A stretch of DNA of 18,468 nt, from contig JBNAWB010000054.1 of NCBI GenBank assembly GCA_049699975.1, positions 1 to 18,468 on the forward strand, read 5' to 3'. Positions 1 through 8,691 of the stretch are shown here, piece after piece. Each line of letters opens with the position of its first letter. The first letter of the stretch is position 1. Below the pieces are notes generated by a model. That model had not been told where the DNA came from. It saw nothing but the letters and a program-made list of their open reading frames with translations, and did not search any database. Both the position numbers and the translations under genes were made by a program. The DNA is from CAZAGD01 sp049699975 (GTDB taxonomy: Bacteria; Desulfobacterota; SM23-61).

Positions 1-5
1 CTTTT

Positions 6-31
6 GCCGGAGGCAGGTCGGAGGCGGGCCG
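6..31 (+). repeat. Dispersed GC-rich repeat, copy A
   Basis: GCCGGAGGCAGGTCGGAGGC begins this copy. Over 26 bases it matches the reverse complement of the copy at 17333-17358 at 21 positions. It lies in non-coding sequence upstream of tRNA-Pro. Confidence 0.55.
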
Positions 32-121
32 GAGCCCCGCAAGGATTTATCGATCGCAGCGTGGGTTAAAATTTAAAAGTGATCGACGGTCAGCTTTTCC
101 GCCTAGCCATCACCATTCTTC

Positions 122-150
122 TTGACTTTCTCGCCCCTCCTTCATAGTAT
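122..150 (+). promoter_or_regulatory. Probable sigma70 promoter of tRNA-Pro
   Basis: A TTGACT hexamer (122-127) and a TAGTAT hexamer (145-150) are separated by exactly 17 bases. The tRNA begins 11 bases after the -10 element, as expected for a stable-RNA promoter with a short leader. This is a motif match only; no transcription data are available. Confidence 0.65.
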
Positions 151-160
151 TAAATTAAGT

Positions 161-238
<78 letters not shown>

Positions 239-436
239 TTTTTATAAATGAACGCAAAAATAGCCTTAAATTTGATCAAACCTGATTTTGTCCATCCTCC
301 TTAATTCTTATTATCGATTTTTTTGAACCAAACTTTGCAAACTATGATCCTGATCATGATGAAAAAATTTATTCCATGGTATTAATAATTAATAATTTAT
401 AGATCAAGCCTTTAATCAAAAATTTACAGGTAAATA

Positions 437-1405
437 ATGTTCCTGATCTTTTTTACTTATACATGCTTTATTATTTTTTTGATTGGAGTGGCTGGACGCA
501 TTTATCGCCAAAAAAAGCTTCCTTTACATTTGCGCTGGGAACTTTATCCGGTGAAAAATGAGCCCGGAGCTAAAGCACAGTACGGTGGCTCCTATATGGA
601 GGAACCTAATTGGTGGGAAAAAGAAAGGACAAGTTCTCTCGGGAATGAAATTAAATATATGATTCCCGAAATTCTCTTTTTACGAGGGTTGTGGGAAAAA
701 AATAGGCAGCTTTGGTGTCTATCTTTCCCTTTCCATTTCGGTCTCTATTTAATATTAGCCACACTTCTCCTTCTTCTTTTAAGCGCTTTAGCCATGATCC
801 GGGGAATAAGAATTTCACCGAATTATGGGGGGTTGTCTCTTTTGCTCTATTATTTAACTATTTTTTCGGGCTTCTTGGGTTTAACATTGGGGGCGATTGG
901 TGCCGTGGGGCTTTTGATTCGCCGCTGGCGTGATCCGGAATTAAGAGCTTACTCCAACATAGCAGATTATTTTAACCTGCTTATCCTTCTTGGATTTTTG
1001 GTTGTGGCTTTTCTTAGCGGGCTTTTTTACGATCCAACCTTTGATCGTGCTCGTGCTTATGTTCATGCGCTATTAACTTTAAGAACTATGCCATTATCTT
1101 CTGCCCATGATGAATCGAGTTTCTTGGGCTCGCTAACTATCTTCTGGGGATCAATTATCCTTGCTTATATTCCCTTTACCCACATGGCCCATATGTTTAT
1201 GAAATTTTTTAGCTACCATGAAATCCGCTGGGAGCATACTCCCAATCTTAAAGGAGGCAAAATCGAGGCCGCCGTCCAGACTAACTTAAAATTTAAGCCT
1301 ACTTGGTCTGCTCCGCACATCAAAGCAGATGGCCAAAAGACTTGGAATGACCTCGCTGGCCTTTTACCAAAGGAGAAAAATGGAAAAGATAATCTCTCCG
1401 GCTGA
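437..1405 (+). CDS. NarI/DsrM-like membrane cytochrome b subunit (TmcC/HmcE type)
   Basis: A 322-residue integral membrane protein. Hydrophobic segments lie at about 1-20, 99-121, 133-162, 178-197 and 229-248. Histidines near membrane edges (H100, H210, H249, H252) are candidate heme b ligands, as in the nitrate reductase gamma/DsrM/HmcE superfamily. The long loop after the first helix, with a HLRWELYPV stretch, and the following segment resemble what I recall of TmcC-type proteins. Its likely role is passing electrons between the quinone pool and the Fe-S protein encoded next. The start is ATG at 437, with an AGG about six bases upstream. The 3' end overlaps the next gene by 26 bases, so the two products probably form one complex. 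Assignment among TmcC, HmcE, DsrM or HdrE cannot be settled from sequence reading alone. Confidence 0.82.
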   Translation: MFLIFFTYTCFIIFLIGVAGRIYRQKKLPLHLRWELYPVKNEPGAKAQYGGSYMEEPNWWEKERTSSLGNEIKYMIPEILFLRGLWEKNRQLWCLSFPFHFGLYLILATLLLLLLSALAMIRGIRISPNYGGLSLLLYYLTIFSGFLGLTLGAIGAVGLLIRRWRDPELRAYSNIADYFNLLILLGFLVVAFLSGLFYDPTFDRARAYVHALLTLRTMPLSSAHDESSFLGSLTIFWGSIILAYIPFTHMAHMFMKFFSYHEIRWEHTPNLKGGKIEAAVQTNLKFKPTWSAPHIKADGQKTWNDLAGLLPKEKNGKDNLSG

Positions 1406-2972
1406 TATTTCCAAAAAGGTTAAAAAATTAACCCATATTGAACCCGAACAACTACCGCCTCTTCCTCCCCCCTACGAAGATTTTAATAAAATTCCCATTC
1501 CGGAACTACCTGAACAAAAAATAGCAAGAATAGAAGCTTCCCTCGATGATACTGTGGCCTTGGGCCTTCCCAAACCGATGACTAAGGAAGAAGAGGAAAG
1601 ATACCTCCGGGCTTTTCTTTCTGGACTGCAAAAGCTTTTTGAAGAGAAGAACAATTGGACTTTTCTGCAACCACTTCTCCTTTCTCTCGAACATTGCGCC
1701 AAATGCCAGACGTGTGCTCAAGCCTGCCCCATTTTTGAAATGAGTGGTCGCCAAGAAATTTACCGTCCTTCCTTCCGCGCCGAAGTATTGCGACGGATAT
1801 ATAATAAATACCTGCGCCGCGGGGGAAAGATCCGGGCCAAGTTCACGGGAGATATAGAACTTAATTGGCCAACCATTGCCCGCTTAGCTGAACTGGCTTA
1901 CCGCTGCACCATGTGCCGTCGTTGTGCCAGCGCCTGCCCTAAAGGAGTAGACAATGGTTTAATCACTCATGAAATCCGCAAGCTATTCTCCCAAGAGTTG
2001 GGCCTGGCCCCTAAAGAGCTCCATGAGAAAGGAACTTTACAACATCTGCAGATTGGATCATCTACGGGAATGACCCCTGAAGCTATCAAAGATTGCGTGG
2101 CCTTCATTCAAGAAGAGATGGCCGAAATAACTGGCTACGAAGTTGAGTTTCCGTGGGATAAAGAAGGAGCAGACTTTCTATTTTTGCACAATGCGGGAGA
2201 AATTCTGGCCTGGCCAGAGAATATAGGCGCTTTGGCGATAATTTTTCAAGCCGCCGGCATTTCCTGGACACTCTCTTCCGAAAGAATAGGTTACGATGGC
2301 GTAAATTATGGAGTCTGGTATGATGATATCCAAATGGCCCGGATCGCTCTGCATCATGCTGAAGTTGCCAAGAAGCTAAAAGTTAAAAAGATTGTCTTGG
2401 GGGAATGTGGCCATACCCATAAAGCTCTTACGGTAATTGCTGACCGGGTATTACCTCCTGATTTAAATATCCCTCGGGAATCATCCTTCGTAGTTTTGGA
2501 TGAAATCGTGAACTCGGGAAGGCTAAACTTAGATCCTTCCCGCAACAACTTTCCGATTACTCTGCATGATCCCTGTAATATAGTGCGCCTCATGGGCATT
2601 GTTGAACCCCAGCGGCGCATCCTGCGCAGAATTGCCCCTAAATTCAGAGAGATGGAACCTCATGGAGTCGATAACTACTGCTGTGGAGGCGGTTCCGGAT
2701 TTGCCTTAATGTCCAGTTACAATTTTTTACAATGGCGCAATTTAGTTAGCAGTCGCCGGAAATTTTTACAAATCCTGGAAGCATTTAAGAATGAACCCCT
2801 GGAAACCCCTAAATATGTATGTGCCCCATGCTCCAATTGCAAGGCAGCCATTCGCGATATCTTAGAATTCTATAAAGCTAAAGAGCGCAGCCACATTTAC
2901 TATGGCGGCTTGGCCGAATTAATTGTTAATGCCATGGCCGATATGCAAAAACCCCTAATTAAGTTTGATTAA
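1380..2972 (+). CDS. DsrK/HdrD-like iron-sulfur protein (TmcB/HmcF type)
   Basis: A 530-residue cytoplasmic Fe-S protein, probably the catalytic partner of the upstream cytochrome. Two ferredoxin-type CX2CX2CX3CP clusters are visible (C106/C109/C112/C116 and C176/C179/C182/C186). The C-terminal half carries a CCG-domain pattern as in HdrB/HdrD/DsrK: HDPC (C399), CCGGG (C434-C435) and CAPC (C481/C484, with C487 nearby), which in relatives binds a noncubane [4Fe-4S] cluster. A GECGH motif at about 341-345 also matches what I recall of DsrK. An in-frame ATG exists 51 bases upstream, but the start at 1380 is preferred because AAGGAG precedes it at normal spacing. The DsrJOP or Tmc/Hmc cytochrome c partners are not in the window. 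Nearby CoA genes make acyl-CoA-linked electron transfer possible, but that is inference. Confidence 0.87.
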   Translation: MEKIISPADISKKVKKLTHIEPEQLPPLPPPYEDFNKIPIPELPEQKIARIEASLDDTVALGLPKPMTKEEEERYLRAFLSGLQKLFEEKNNWTFLQPLLLSLEHCAKCQTCAQACPIFEMSGRQEIYRPSFRAEVLRRIYNKYLRRGGKIRAKFTGDIELNWPTIARLAELAYRCTMCRRCASACPKGVDNGLITHEIRKLFSQELGLAPKELHEKGTLQHLQIGSSTGMTPEAIKDCVAFIQEEMAEITGYEVEFPWDKEGADFLFLHNAGEILAWPENIGALAIIFQAAGISWTLSSERIGYDGVNYGVWYDDIQMARIALHHAEVAKKLKVKKIVLGECGHTHKALTVIADRVLPPDLNIPRESSFVVLDEIVNSGRLNLDPSRNNFPITLHDPCNIVRLMGIVEPQRRILRRIAPKFREMEPHGVDNYCCGGGSGFALMSSYNFLQWRNLVSSRRKFLQILEAFKNEPLETPKYVCAPCSNCKAAIRDILEFYKAKERSHIYYGGLAELIVNAMADMQKPLIKFD

Positions 2973-3114
2973 AAAAAGAAATCTTGGCCGCCAGCCGCTG
3001 ATGATCTGGTTTTGCCGAGCAACAAACATCTTCCTAAATCTTCTTGCAAAAAAATTATTAGCGATTTATCTTAAAGACCTTGGTTAGTTTAGAATTTAGT
3101 TAGGGAGGATTTAT

Positions 3115-4302
3115 ATGCCTGGACCTTTGCAGGACATACGTGTTTTGGATATGACTTGGGCTTTAGCCGGCCCGTTTTGCACCATGCTTTTGGCTGATTT
3201 AGGGGCCGAAGTAATCAAAGTAGAAAACCCCGAAGGAGGTGATCCCTCGCGCAAAAACTTCCCGTTTATAGACGGAATAAGTTCTTATTTTTTAAGCATC
3301 AACCGCGGGAAGAAAAGTATAACGGTGAATCTCCAACATGCAAAAGGTAAGGAGATTATCCTTTCTTTGGCCCAAAAATGTGATGTCTTGGTGGAAAACT
3401 TTCGCCCAGGCGTTATGGACCGCTTGGGGCTGGGATATGCGGCTATAGCTTCAGCTAATCCTAAAATTATATATGCTTCTTGTTCTGGTTTTGGCCAGAC
3501 CAGCCCCTATGCTCATCGGCCCGCATATGATGTCATTGTTCAAGGAATGGGGGGCACTCTTTCTATAACTGGTGAAGAAGGAGGACCGCCGGTCCGCGTC
3601 GGCTTTTCTATCGGAGATTTAGGGGGTGGCATATTTACAGCTATAGGAATTCTTTCTGCTTTGCATGAACGGGAGAAAAGCGGCCAAGGTCAAAGAATTG
3701 ACGTCTCCATGTTAGATTGCCAAATGGCTTTCTTAGAAAATGCTTTTGCGCGCTTCTTTGCTACCGGAGAAGTTCCCCAAAGGATTGGTACCCGCCACCC
3801 GGTGCTTACCCCTTTTCAGGCTTTTCCCACCAAAGACGGATATGTGGTGGTTGCCGTCGCCCGCCAGGATTGGTGGGAAAAATTTTGCCATCTCTTAAAT
3901 TTGCCCGAACTAATTACTGATGAGCGTTTCCAAAACAACATAGCCCGCACAAAGAACCACAAAGCCTTAGAAAAAATTTTAATCCCTGTTATGCAAACCC
4001 GCACCACTGCTGAATGGGTAGCGGAGATGGAAAAACTGGACATAGCCTGCGGCCCGGTTAACACGATCGCGCAAATAGCTAATGATCCGCATACCGCGGC
4101 CCGCGAAATGATTACGCAGGTACACCACCCTAAAGCCGGCCTGCTCAAAGTTGTGAACAGCCCCATCAAACTCTCCCGGACACCCGTAAAACTGGAAAAG
4201 GCCTCTCCGGAACTGGGAGAACATACGGAAGAAATATTATCTAATTTGCTGGGGCTGAGTAGAGAGCAGATAAGGGAATTAAAGGCCGCGAAGGCTATCT
4301 GA
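3115..4302 (+). CDS. CaiB/BaiF family (class III) CoA-transferase
   Basis: A 395-residue protein of normal family length. Enzymes of this family move CoA between an acyl-CoA donor and a carboxylic acid acceptor through an aspartyl-CoA thioester. Family hallmarks are present: an N-terminal 'VLDMTWALAGPFCTMLLADLGAEVIKVE' region (here described by residues 9-37), the NRGKKS loop at 63-68, the ENFRPG motif at 94-99, and D168 in a GFSIGDLGGG context matching the catalytic Asp (D169 of formyl-CoA transferase). A strong AGGGAGG lies just before the ATG. The gene stands 142 bases after the redox pair and may be in the same transcript. Its stop overlaps the stop of the opposing tsaC. The substrate cannot be told: formyl-, succinyl-, benzylsuccinyl-, carnitinyl-CoA and racemase activities all occur in the family. 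Confidence 0.92.
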   Translation: MPGPLQDIRVLDMTWALAGPFCTMLLADLGAEVIKVENPEGGDPSRKNFPFIDGISSYFLSINRGKKSITVNLQHAKGKEIILSLAQKCDVLVENFRPGVMDRLGLGYAAIASANPKIIYASCSGFGQTSPYAHRPAYDVIVQGMGGTLSITGEEGGPPVRVGFSIGDLGGGIFTAIGILSALHEREKSGQGQRIDVSMLDCQMAFLENAFARFFATGEVPQRIGTRHPVLTPFQAFPTKDGYVVVAVARQDWWEKFCHLLNLPELITDERFQNNIARTKNHKALEKILIPVMQTRTTAEWVAEMEKLDIACGPVNTIAQIANDPHTAAREMITQVHHPKAGLLKVVNSPIKLSRTPVKLEKASPELGEHTEEILSNLLGLSREQIRELKAAKAI

Positions 4303-4918
4303 TTAAAAAAGGAGCTAAGGCTGTTAAAGGGATAGCGCCCTCCCGGATGATCTGGGGGGAAGGCCCAGAAATATCCAGAACTGTGCTTCCCAGGCCGCCA
4401 GCTGTTTTACCGCCATCTAAGATGGCCTCCACCTTATTTCCCAAAGTTTCCACTACCTCTTGAGCTGTGGAGAGGCTTGGTTCTCCGGATAAATTAGCGC
4501 TGGTACCCGTGATAGGTTTGCCCACAGTTTGCACCAATTTTTGCGTCAAAGAGTTGCTGGAGATACGCAAACCTACTTTTCCTGTATTTCCAGTAAGCAG
4601 AGGAGAAAGATGCGGCCGGGCGGCAAAGACTAAAGTCAAAGGACCCGGCCAAAAATTATCCATTAACTTCTGAGCTAAAAGGGGGATTCTTTTTACTAAA
4701 GGCGCGACCCAACTTTTTTCTGCCAAAAGCAGGAGGAGCGGCTTGCCCTCATCTCTTCCTTTTATTTCAAAAATTCGCCGCAACGCCTGCTCATTAAAAG
4801 CTTCCGCCCCCAGACCATAAAAAGTCTCTGTTGGGAAAGCAATGACGCCTCCCTTTAAGATGATGGCGCTGGCTTGCTTAATTCCTTCAGGGTCGGCCTT
4901 CAAAATAAGGCAGCTCAT
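4295..4918 (-). CDS. tsaC: L-threonylcarbamoyladenylate synthase (TsaC/YrdC)
   Basis: A 207-residue YrdC-domain protein. It makes threonylcarbamoyl-AMP from threonine, bicarbonate and ATP, the first step of the t6A37 tRNA modification. The FPTETFYGLG motif (28-37), the basic K53-R55-K59 set in KGRDEGKP and the S140-N142 pair in TSANLSG are all present. The length fits the short TsaC type rather than Sua5, which has an extra C-terminal domain. It starts at an ATGA overlap with the stop of the upstream acyl-CoA synthetase, so it is translationally coupled and is the last gene of the long minus-strand run. Its 3' end overlaps the CoA-transferase gene by 8 bases in convergent orientation. Confidence 0.95.
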   Translation of the reverse strand: MSCLILKADPEGIKQASAIILKGGVIAFPTETFYGLGAEAFNEQALRRIFEIKGRDEGKPLLLLLAEKSWVAPLVKRIPLLAQKLMDNFWPGPLTLVFAARPHLSPLLTGNTGKVGLRISSNSLTQKLVQTVGKPITGTSANLSGEPSLSTAQEVVETLGNKVEAILDGGKTAGGLGSTVLDISGPSPQIIREGAIPLTALAPFLIR

Positions 4919-6609
4919 TTTTGGTTTTTTTCTAAAGCTTCTTGGCGCAATATTCGCCGCAGAATTTTTCCAGAAGTGGTCTTGGGCAAGTGCGTCCGAA
5001 ATTCCACTTGCGTTGGAACTTTATACTTCGCCAAGTTTTGGCGACAAAAATTAAGAATTTCTTCTGCTGAGGCTGTTTGCCCTGGCTTTAAAACTACGTA
5101 AGCTTTTACGGTTTGCCCGCGATAGCGATCAGGAATGCCTACGGCTACCGCTTCCGCAATTTTGGGGTGCTCCAAAAGAACTTGATCAATATCTTTGGGA
5201 TAAATATTGAAACCACCGGCAATAATCATATCTTTTTTGAGATCAAGAATATAAAAATATCCTTCTTCGTCCATGCGGGCAATATCACCCGTATAAAGCC
5301 ATCCATCGCGGATGGTCATAGCCGTCTCTTCGGGATGCTTCCAGTATCCTTTCATCACTTGTGGGCCTTTAAGGCAAAGTTCCCCAACTTCCCCAGGCGC
5401 TAAAACTTTCTCTCCTGTCTCCAAATCGACTATTTTAGCTAAAGTATCTGGATAGGGTAGGCCTACGCTCCCTAATTTGCGTTTACCAAAGATGGGGTTG
5501 CAGTGCGTAGCTGGAGAAGCCTCGGCTAAACCATAACCTTCTGTTATCCTGGCACCGGTCAATTTCTCAAACTCTTCTAAGACTTCTACAGCCAAAGGAG
5601 CTCCTCCACTATAACAGACGCGTAAACAAGATAAATTGAACTTTTCTGCGTCCTTTTCTTGCGCTAAGGCCACGAACATCGGCGGAACTCCCGGGAAAAA
5701 GGTAGGCTGGTAACGCCGAATAGCAAGGAGAGCTTGGCGGACTTCAAAGCGGGGCAAGATTACTAAAGTTGCCGCTAAACTTAAAGGCATATTCATAGCC
5801 ACGGCCATACCGTAAACATGGAAAAAGGGCAAAACAGATAAGAAAACTTCTTTGCCTTTCCGCGCCCGCACGGCCCAACTTATGAGCTGACACGTGTTGG
5901 CTACCAAGTTCCCATGGGTAAGGACCACCGCTCTGGTTCCCTCAGCAATGGCTCCGCTGTATTGCAGCACCGCCTCATCTTCAGGACCTATTTCTACCTG
6001 GGACAATGAGCTATGCATGTATTTGGCTATCAAAGATTCCAGAGCAAAAATCCCTTGCGCCGGTAAATCCAAAATGCGGATTTTCTTCTCAGAGGAAAGC
6101 TCCGGGGGCGCTCCCCAATCCTTTAAGCAGGCCACTAAAATATGCTCTAAAGAGCTTTCTTGTCTTATAGAAGCCAAACGGGGAAAAAGATAGTCAGCCA
6201 CAATAATCGTACTCATCTGGGCATCTTTTAAGAAGAAAAGGAGTTCCCTTTCTACGACCAAGGGATTGAGATTAACTACCATCGCCCCGGCTTGGAGAAT
6301 GGCCTGATAGGCAATGACATAAGGAGGGCAGTTAGGCATAAGGAGGCCCACCCGATCTCCTTTTTTGACCCCTAAAGCAAGCAGAGCGTTAGTCAAGGCA
6401 TCAATATTCTTTTTTAGGTCATGATAAGTAAATTTTTTTTCGCCAAATATGAGGGCCACGTTTTCCCGAAAAGAGGCCGCAGTTTCTTGCCACAAGTTAG
6501 GCAAGGATATTTGGGGATACTCCAAATGGGGAGGCACCCCTTCTTCATAATTTTTAAGCCAAGGGGTGGCCAATTCTATATGCTGCTCCCTTTTTTCAAG
6601 TTTTTCCAC
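4915..6609 (-). CDS. Acyl-CoA synthetase, FadD-like (AMP-forming), with an altered P-loop
   Basis: A 564-residue ANL-superfamily enzyme expected to activate a fatty acid to acyl-AMP and then acyl-CoA. Motifs A5 (YGLAEAS, 359-365), A7 (YTGD, 439-442), the hinge DLKKD (456-460) and the catalytic lysine K548 in KTTSGKIL are intact. The A3 phosphate-binding loop at 217-228 reads YSGAIAEGTRAV. This departs from the usual YTGGTTGxxKG and lacks the Gly-Gly, Thr-Thr and Lys. The start is GTG at 6609, overlapping purE by 14 bases, with AAGGA eight bases upstream. The substrate chain length is not determinable. Co-transcription with purine genes looks like simple operon packing. Confidence 0.9.
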   Translation of the reverse strand: MEKLEKREQHIELATPWLKNYEEGVPPHLEYPQISLPNLWQETAASFRENVALIFGEKKFTYHDLKKNIDALTNALLALGVKKGDRVGLLMPNCPPYVIAYQAILQAGAMVVNLNPLVVERELLFFLKDAQMSTIIVADYLFPRLASIRQESSLEHILVACLKDWGAPPELSSEKKIRILDLPAQGIFALESLIAKYMHSSLSQVEIGPEDEAVLQYSGAIAEGTRAVVLTHGNLVANTCQLISWAVRARKGKEVFLSVLPFFHVYGMAVAMNMPLSLAATLVILPRFEVRQALLAIRRYQPTFFPGVPPMFVALAQEKDAEKFNLSCLRVCYSGGAPLAVEVLEEFEKLTGARITEGYGLAEASPATHCNPIFGKRKLGSVGLPYPDTLAKIVDLETGEKVLAPGEVGELCLKGPQVMKGYWKHPEETAMTIRDGWLYTGDIARMDEEGYFYILDLKKDMIIAGGFNIYPKDIDQVLLEHPKIAEAVAVGIPDRYRGQTVKAYVVLKPGQTASAEEILNFCRQNLAKYKVPTQVEFRTHLPKTTSGKILRRILRQEALEKNQK

Positions 6610-7111
6610 CAGCTAAATCCTTAGAAATTTTATTAGCCTGCTCGGCGACTTTAGCTTTTAATGATTGCTTATAGTTAACTAATTTCTCTCGCAACCACTC
6701 ATGTTTTCTGGCCAAAATTTGCACGGCTAAAAGGCCGGCGTTGCGCGCCCCTGCTTTCCCTATAGCCATGGTGGCTACTGGAACTCCGGCTGGCATCTGC
6801 ACTATAGAAAGCAGAGAATCAATGCCAAGTAAAATCGATTCCATGGGCACTCCAATTACGGGAAGAATCGTATGCGCCGCTATTACTCCAGGCAAATGGG
6901 CAGCCCCACCTGCTCCTGCAATAATTACCTCGATCCCCTTTTCCGTTGCCTCCCGGACATACTCTACCGTCCGTTCTGGTGAGCGATGAGCTGATGAAAT
7001 AGTAATTTCATAGGTGACGTTGAATTCTTTGAGAATCTGCGCCGCTTCCTCCATCACCGCCAGATCTGATTCGCTACCCATAATAATAGCTACCAAAGAT
7101 TTATCGCTCAA
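6596..7111 (-). CDS. purE: N5-carboxyaminoimidazole ribonucleotide mutase (PurE, class I)
   Basis: A 171-residue PurE. Class I enzymes convert N5-CAIR to CAIR in purine synthesis. The MGSESDL phosphate loop (11-17), the SSAHRSPE motif with the catalytic His (H42), and the GAGGAAHLPG and SIVQMPAGVPVAT segments are all recognisable. SAHRS favours class I over the SAHKT form of class II AIR carboxylases. Class I PurE needs N5-CAIR made by PurK, which is not in this window. The start is TTG at 7111, overlapping the purD stop (TTGA). It is supported by AGGAG six bases upstream and by coupling. Confidence 0.96.
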   Translation of the reverse strand: MSDKSLVAIIMGSESDLAVMEEAAQILKEFNVTYEITISSAHRSPERTVEYVREATEKGIEVIIAGAGGAAHLPGVIAAHTILPVIGVPMESILLGIDSLLSIVQMPAGVPVATMAIGKAGARNAGLLAVQILARKHEWLREKLVNYKQSLKAKVAEQANKISKDLAGGKT

Positions 7112-8388
7112 TTGCGCTCCTTTCTAAGGGCCTTTTGCCCGATATCTCTGCGGTAATAGACTCCATCCCAGGAAATTTTCTCTACAGCCTTATAGGCCTG
7201 AGTTATTGCCTCCGCGATATTATCCCCCAAGGCGGTTACTCCTAAGACTCTGCCTCCATTAGTCACTATTTTACCTTCTTTTAAAGCTGTCCCCGCATGA
7301 AATATGTAAGTATTAGGAATCCTTGCCGCCTCCTCTAAGCCAGAAATTATCTTTCCTTTTTCATAAGCTCCTGGATAACCCCGGGAGGCCATGACTACGC
7401 AAACTGCTGCCCTTCTATCCCATTCTACCTCTACCCGGTGCAGATGACCATCAATTACTGCCTCAAATATAGGAATTAGGTCGCTTTTCAGTCGCAAAAG
7501 AAGAGGCTGGGTCTCTGGGTCACCAAATCGAGCGTTGAATTCCAGGACTTTAGCCCGCCCATCCTTGATCATCAGACCAGCATAAAGGACTCCCTGATAT
7601 TTTCTACCCTCGGCGGCCAGGCCACGAATGGCCCGGACCATTATCTCTTCCATTACCTGTTTATGCACCCTATCGGTGACTACTGGAGCGGGAGAATAGG
7701 CACCCATTCCTCCCGTGTTGGGCCCCCGATCCCCATCATAGATGGGCTTATGATCTTGAGCGGAAGGCAGGGGTAAAATTCTCTCTCCGTCGGTAAAGGC
7801 CAAAAAGGAAGCTTCTTCTCCAGAAAGGTATTCTTCCACCACAACTTTTTCACCTGCCGCCCCGAAGGCTTTTTCTACCATGATCTGCGTTAAGGCCGCC
7901 TTAGCTTCTTCTCTATTCGTACAAATAATTACTCCTTTGCCCGCGGCCAGACCATCGGCCTTAATTACCAGCGGGTAGCTTTTTTCTTGGGCATACTTCC
8001 AGGCGGCAGAAAAATCATCGAAGACCTGAAAATTTGCCGCCGGAATGCCGTATTTGTTCATTAAAAATTTGGCAAAAGCTTTACTCCCCTCAATTTCCGC
8101 GGCCCTTTGCTCGGGGCCAAAAATACGCAACCCCTTGGCTTTAAATTTATCCACTATCCCCAAAGTGAGCGGCACTTCTGGACCGACCACCGTAAGATCA
8201 ATTTTTTCTTTTTGGGCCAGTTCTAATAATGAATTTACATCTTCCGCGGAAATAGGTCGGCATTCAGCAAGTGCGGCTATGCCGGCATTTCCAGGGGCGC
8301 AATAAACCTTCTTTACTCTGGGGCTTTGGGCTATCTTCCATACTAACGCATGTTCTCTTCCCCCACTACCAACTACTAACACCTTCAT
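7108..8388 (-). CDS. purD: Phosphoribosylamine-glycine ligase (GAR synthetase)
   Basis: A 426-residue, full-length PurD of the ATP-grasp superfamily. It joins phosphoribosylamine and glycine with ATP to give glycinamide ribonucleotide. The N-terminal VLVVGSGGREHALVWKI, the KADGLAAGKGV nucleotide-binding segment, the central PNTGGMGAYSPAP and the metal-binding EFNARFGDPETQ motifs are all intact. The ATG at 8388 follows AGGAGAAGTAA, a good ribosome binding site. It lies 303 bases downstream of purH, the only long interruption in the minus-strand run, and is translationally coupled to purE. Confidence 0.97.
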   Translation of the reverse strand: MKVLVVGSGGREHALVWKIAQSPRVKKVYCAPGNAGIAALAECRPISAEDVNSLLELAQKEKIDLTVVGPEVPLTLGIVDKFKAKGLRIFGPEQRAAEIEGSKAFAKFLMNKYGIPAANFQVFDDFSAAWKYAQEKSYPLVIKADGLAAGKGVIICTNREEAKAALTQIMVEKAFGAAGEKVVVEEYLSGEEASFLAFTDGERILPLPSAQDHKPIYDGDRGPNTGGMGAYSPAPVVTDRVHKQVMEEIMVRAIRGLAAEGRKYQGVLYAGLMIKDGRAKVLEFNARFGDPETQPLLLRLKSDLIPIFEAVIDGHLHRVEVEWDRRAAVCVVMASRGYPGAYEKGKIISGLEEAARIPNTYIFHAGTALKEGKIVTNGGRVLGVTALGDNIAEAITQAYKAVEKISWDGVYYRRDIGQKALRKERN

Positions 8389-8691
8389 TTACTTCTCCTA
8401 CTCCACTTCTCTCTTTTTTGCCAATTTAATATTCGGTTAGTAATCTCTTACTGAATCATAAGCCAGTGTTTCTTTCATAGAACAAGACGGATTTATAATT
8501 TTAATAATTTCGCCAAAGGCAGTAGAGCAAGAGGTCGTCCCTGGCCGTATTCGCCTTTCCATAAAAATTAATCTGAATGCTTAATCCGCCTTCCATTTGA
8601 CCGCCTCTGACCTACTCCGGCCAGCTTCTGCCCTTTTTTAGCCTGCTTACAGAATTACGACCTGGTCTAAATTGGCCTGGGTAAGGTTTGG
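8389..8691 (-). other. 303-bp non-coding interval between purH and purD
   Basis: No convincing open frame is present on either strand. The interval contains a degenerate copy of the GC-rich dispersed repeat (about 8601-8626) and a short perfect palindrome AGTAA-TCTC-TTACT near 8440-8453 that could be a small hairpin or operator. It could hold an internal promoter for purDE, but I see no good -35/-10 pair. It does not look like a remnant of the missing AICAR transformylase domain. Confidence 0.6.
8601..8626 (-). repeat. Dispersed GC-rich repeat, copy B (degenerate)
   Basis: On the minus strand, GGCAGAAGCTGGCCGGAGTA resembles the repeat at 17333-17358 at roughly 18 of 26 positions. It lies in the purH-purD interval. 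Boundaries are approximate. Confidence 0.35.

Noticed and set aside
1329..1379. Earlier ATG for the DsrK-like gene
   Set aside because: AAGGAG is correctly placed for ATG 1380, and the extra 17 residues fall inside the upstream coding region.
3816..4169. 117-codon open frame on the minus strand inside the CoA-transferase gene
   Set aside because: It is a shadow of a clearly coding plus-strand gene, with no ribosome binding site and no recognisable protein features.
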